This document shows positions 62,061 through 64,000 of a stretch of 64,000 nt of DNA, piece after piece; positions within the stretch are counted from its first letter, which is position 1; each line of letters begins with the position of its first letter. Origin of the DNA: Sphingorhabdus sp. SMR4y. GTDB taxonomy: Bacteria > Pseudomonadota > Alphaproteobacteria > Sphingomonadales > Sphingomonadaceae. The translations under genes and the position numbers were made by a program. Below the pieces are notes generated by a model that was not told the DNA's origin, did no database searches, and saw only the letters and a list, made by a program, of their open reading frames with translations. The stretch spans positions 2,599,001 to 2,663,000 of the forward strand of contig NZ_CP022336.1 in NCBI RefSeq assembly GCF_002218195.1, in the 5' to 3' direction.

Positions 62061-63325
62061 CCAAACAGATACATTTATGGGCATTTCTTCAGGGCATCGG
62101 CCATTATCCGAGCGGATGGCGTCATGCTGATGCGACACCCGAGGCGGTCTTCAGCATGGATTATTACAAATCTGTCGGTCAGCTGGCCGAGCGCGGACGG
62201 TTTGATTCGATCGTTTTTGGCGATCAATTGCAGTCGCGCGGCGCAAACGGTCACACACCGGAACGCGTTGCCATCCCGACGCTCGATCCGATAGCGCTTC
62301 TGGCCGCGATGGGGGCGGTTACCGAACATATCGGGCTGGTCGCCACTGTCTCGACCACCTATTTCGAGCCGGAGGCGGTGGCAGAACGCTTTGCGACGCT
62401 GGACCGGATCACTGGTGGCCGTGCGGGCTGGAATATCGTGACCACCGCGCACCCGGCTTCGGCCTGGAATTTTGGCCAGGACGAGATGCCGGAGAAATCG
62501 TCCCGCTATGCCCGCGCCCATGAATTTGTCGAAGCGGCCTGCGAACTTTGGGACAGTGCAGAAACCGATGGCAATGCCGTACCGGTGCAATATCGCGGCC
62601 AGCATATCACGATGGACGCTACAATGCCCGGGCCTGCTCTGCCGCAAGGCCGCCCTATTCTGGTGCAGGCGGGACAATCACCCGACGGTCGCGCCTTCGC
62701 GGCAGCGACTGCGGAAGCGATCTTCTGCCCTGCTCCGACGAAAGAGGACGGCATCGCTTTCCGCAACGACATGCACGAGCGTATTGCCGCCGCAGGACGC
62801 GATCCGGAAGCGGTCAAGATCATGCCGGGACTGTCATTCATTCTCGCGGATTCAGAAGAGGAAGCGATTGCCAAGGACGAAGCCATACTCGATCTGGCAG
62901 ATGAAGCCTTGTGTATTGAATATCTAGGCGAATCGATCGGCTTCTGGTTGGGCGGCCATGATCCGAAGGAGCCGATTCCGTTCGACGATATCGTGGCCGG
63001 AACAGAATTCCCCGTTGCCGATATCACCCGCATGCTCGAAAAACCGGCGGCAAGCGGCATTGCGCTTGGCGAATTTGCTTCCCGCCATGTGCGGACTCCG
63101 CGCGGTCACACCGTGTTCCGGGGGACGCCGCAGCAGCTCGCCGACCGGATGATTGACTGGATCGATTCCGGTGCCTGTGACGGCTTCACCCTGCAACCGG
63201 CCTATATGCCCGGAGAGCTGGAAATCTTTGTCGATCAGGTTGTGCCCTTGTTGCAAAAAGCAGGCCGCTTGCGGCTCGACTATCCCGGACCGACGTTGCG
63301 CGATACGATGGGAATTGCGGCATGA
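62057..63325 (+). CDS. NtaA/SnaA/DszA-family FMNH2-dependent monooxygenase
   Basis: 422 aa LLM-class monooxygenase. Features are the N-terminal WAFLQGIGHYPSGWR, RFDSIVFGDQL, LDRITGGRAGWNIVTT, and PVLVQAGQS-type RPILVQAGQSPDGR. The family oxidises nitrilotriacetate, pristinamycin, dibenzothiophene sulfone and similar compounds, using reduced flavin from a separate reductase. No flavin reductase is in the window, so it must be downstream or elsewhere. Coupled to the short LLM gene (ATGA). Confidence 0.9.
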   Translation: MTKQIHLWAFLQGIGHYPSGWRHADATPEAVFSMDYYKSVGQLAERGRFDSIVFGDQLQSRGANGHTPERVAIPTLDPIALLAAMGAVTEHIGLVATVSTTYFEPEAVAERFATLDRITGGRAGWNIVTTAHPASAWNFGQDEMPEKSSRYARAHEFVEAACELWDSAETDGNAVPVQYRGQHITMDATMPGPALPQGRPILVQAGQSPDGRAFAAATAEAIFCPAPTKEDGIAFRNDMHERIAAAGRDPEAVKIMPGLSFILADSEEEAIAKDEAILDLADEALCIEYLGESIGFWLGGHDPKEPIPFDDIVAGTEFPVADITRMLEKPAASGIALGEFASRHVRTPRGHTVFRGTPQQLADRMIDWIDSGACDGFTLQPAYMPGELEIFVDQVVPLLQKAGRLRLDYPGPTLRDTMGIAA

Positions 63326-64000
63326 CCGGCCTGCGCCGGATTGGCGTAGCCCTTGCGTTGCTTCTGCTGGTTGCTGGCGGCCTCGTCCTGTCGATGCGGC
63401 TGGGGGCCTGGAACACGGAGCGCGCGGCCGTGACGGAAAAATGGGGCCAGGGCCCGTCGAAATTCACCTCGGTCGACGATGTCCCGATCCATTATCGGGA
63501 TGAAGGCGAGGGGCCTGTGGTAGTGCTCTTGCATGGCAGCATTTTGAACCTGCACGAATGGGATGCCGTAGCCGATCGGCTGAAGGGACGGTTCAGGGTT
63601 ATCCGGTTCGACTGGCCGCCTTATGGACTGTCCGGGCCGGACCCCAAGGGTGTCTACACGACTGCTCGAGCGGCAGAGTTGATGAACGGCTTGCTGAAGC
63701 AGATGGGAATCGAGAAATTCGCGCTGGTCTCGACGTCCAACGGGGCCAATGTGGCGCTGGAATATAACCGCCAATATCCTGGCAACGCGTCTGTCATGGC
63801 CTTTTCCGTATTGCCGCTCGAGCGGCCGAGCCAGGACCGCGAAATCGACTGGCGTTTGCGGATAATGCTGCCCTTCCACAAACATCTTGTGCCGAACTGG
63901 CATCCGCATCTGTTCTACCGGCTGATCCTGGAAGACACGACTCCGGACAGCTTCAAGCCGACGGCAACCATGGTTGATCAAATGTACGATATGAACAACC
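63322..64000 (+). CDS. Alpha/beta hydrolase, cut by the window end
   Basis: First 226 aa of an open frame that continues past 64000. The N-terminus has a membrane anchor or signal segment (residues 6-25). The oxyanion motif is LLHGS (69-73). The elbow is S137-T-S139-N-G141, so a serine nucleophile is present but the first glycine of G-x-S-x-G is serine. The start overlaps the LLM stop by 4 nt, making it the fourth or later gene of the M24-LLM-LLM-hydrolase unit. Confidence 0.85.
   Translation, partial: MTGLRRIGVALALLLLVAGGLVLSMRLGAWNTERAAVTEKWGQGPSKFTSVDDVPIHYRDEGEGPVVVLLHGSILNLHEWDAVADRLKGRFRVIRFDWPPYGLSGPDPKGVYTTARAAELMNGLLKQMGIEKFALVSTSNGANVALEYNRQYPGNASVMAFSVLPLERPSQDREIDWRLRIMLPFHKHLVPNWHPHLFYRLILEDTTPDSFKPTATMVDQMYDMNN

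Noticed and set aside
57596-63325. Rut-type pyrimidine degradation operon
   Set aside because: An NCS1-type permease and LLM monooxygenases are present, but the other Rut enzymes (isochorismatase-like RutB, RutC, RutD, RutE, RutF) are absent and the LLM proteins resemble NtaA/SnaA.
1-64000. Mobile element, prophage, CRISPR array or defence island
   Set aside because: No transposase, integrase, terminal inverted repeats, spaced direct-repeat array, phage structural gene or restriction/toxin gene was recognised on either strand.

Overview
The window reads as chromosomal DNA of an alphaproteobacterium, most likely a sphingomonad (Sphingopyxis, Sphingorhabdus or a relative). The basis is moderately high G+C, four large TonB-dependent receptors with IVVTA-type TonB boxes, and many oxygenase, short-chain dehydrogenase and alpha/beta-hydrolase genes in receptor-anchored catabolic clusters. 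I see no tRNA, rRNA, CRISPR array, transposase or integrase. The genus is inference.

Layout. 1-5.3 kb: assimilatory nitrate/nitrite operon (nirB 3' part, nirD, nasA, SUMT cobA), all overlapping by 4 nt, followed by about 750 nt of hairpin-rich non-coding DNA. 6.1-15.5 kb: TetR regulator divergent from a co-directional cluster of TonB receptor, Rieske oxygenase alpha subunit, ThuA-like protein, VOC protein, two SDRs, GST, quinone-oxidoreductase-like MDR and a Rieske ferredoxin. It looks like a complete uptake and oxidation module for an unidentified, probably cyclic, carbon source. 16-22.7 kb: a 7TM sensor kinase and divergent LuxR-type response regulator beside four genes for exported proteins of unknown function. 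Two of these are paralogs and one carries a duplicated four-cysteine module. 22.9-28.9 kb: TetR, TonB receptor, alpha/beta hydrolase, M14-like peptidase (DUF2817) and an SDR.

29.1-42.5 kb: an apparent hydrolase-dehydrogenase fusion (probably two genes joined by a 1-nt homopolymer indel), then a MalT-like LuxR regulator followed by a polycistron: hydantoinase/oxoprolinase A, S-Me-THD (DUF917), Asp/Glu/hydantoin racemase, TonB receptor, cytochrome b561, ureidoglycolate-lyase-like protein, a small unknown protein and a methyltransferase. A GPH-type transporter gene follows. This suggests import and opening of a hydantoin- or ureide-like compound. 44.2-53.1 kb (minus strand): a GPH transporter, an overlapping four-gene operon (serine hydrolase, alpha/beta-hydrolase-fold protein, phosphotransferase, MFS exporter/importer), and a TonB receptor with a good intrinsic terminator. 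53.4-64 kb: GPH transporter, Gfo/Idh/MocA oxidoreductase, formylglycine-generating-enzyme-like protein, SDR, NCS1 permease, hydrolase-fold protein, M24 peptidase homolog, two luciferase-like monooxygenases and a hydrolase cut by the window end.

The observations I rate highest are: three hydrolase-fold proteins whose nucleophile-elbow serine is replaced by histidine (x-x-H-T-G); the two-component/exported-protein island with paired leader inverted repeats; the HyuA-DUF917-racemase-AllA-methyltransferase cluster; and the homopolymer-explained gene fusion. All family names come from motif recognition by eye. No database search was possible.
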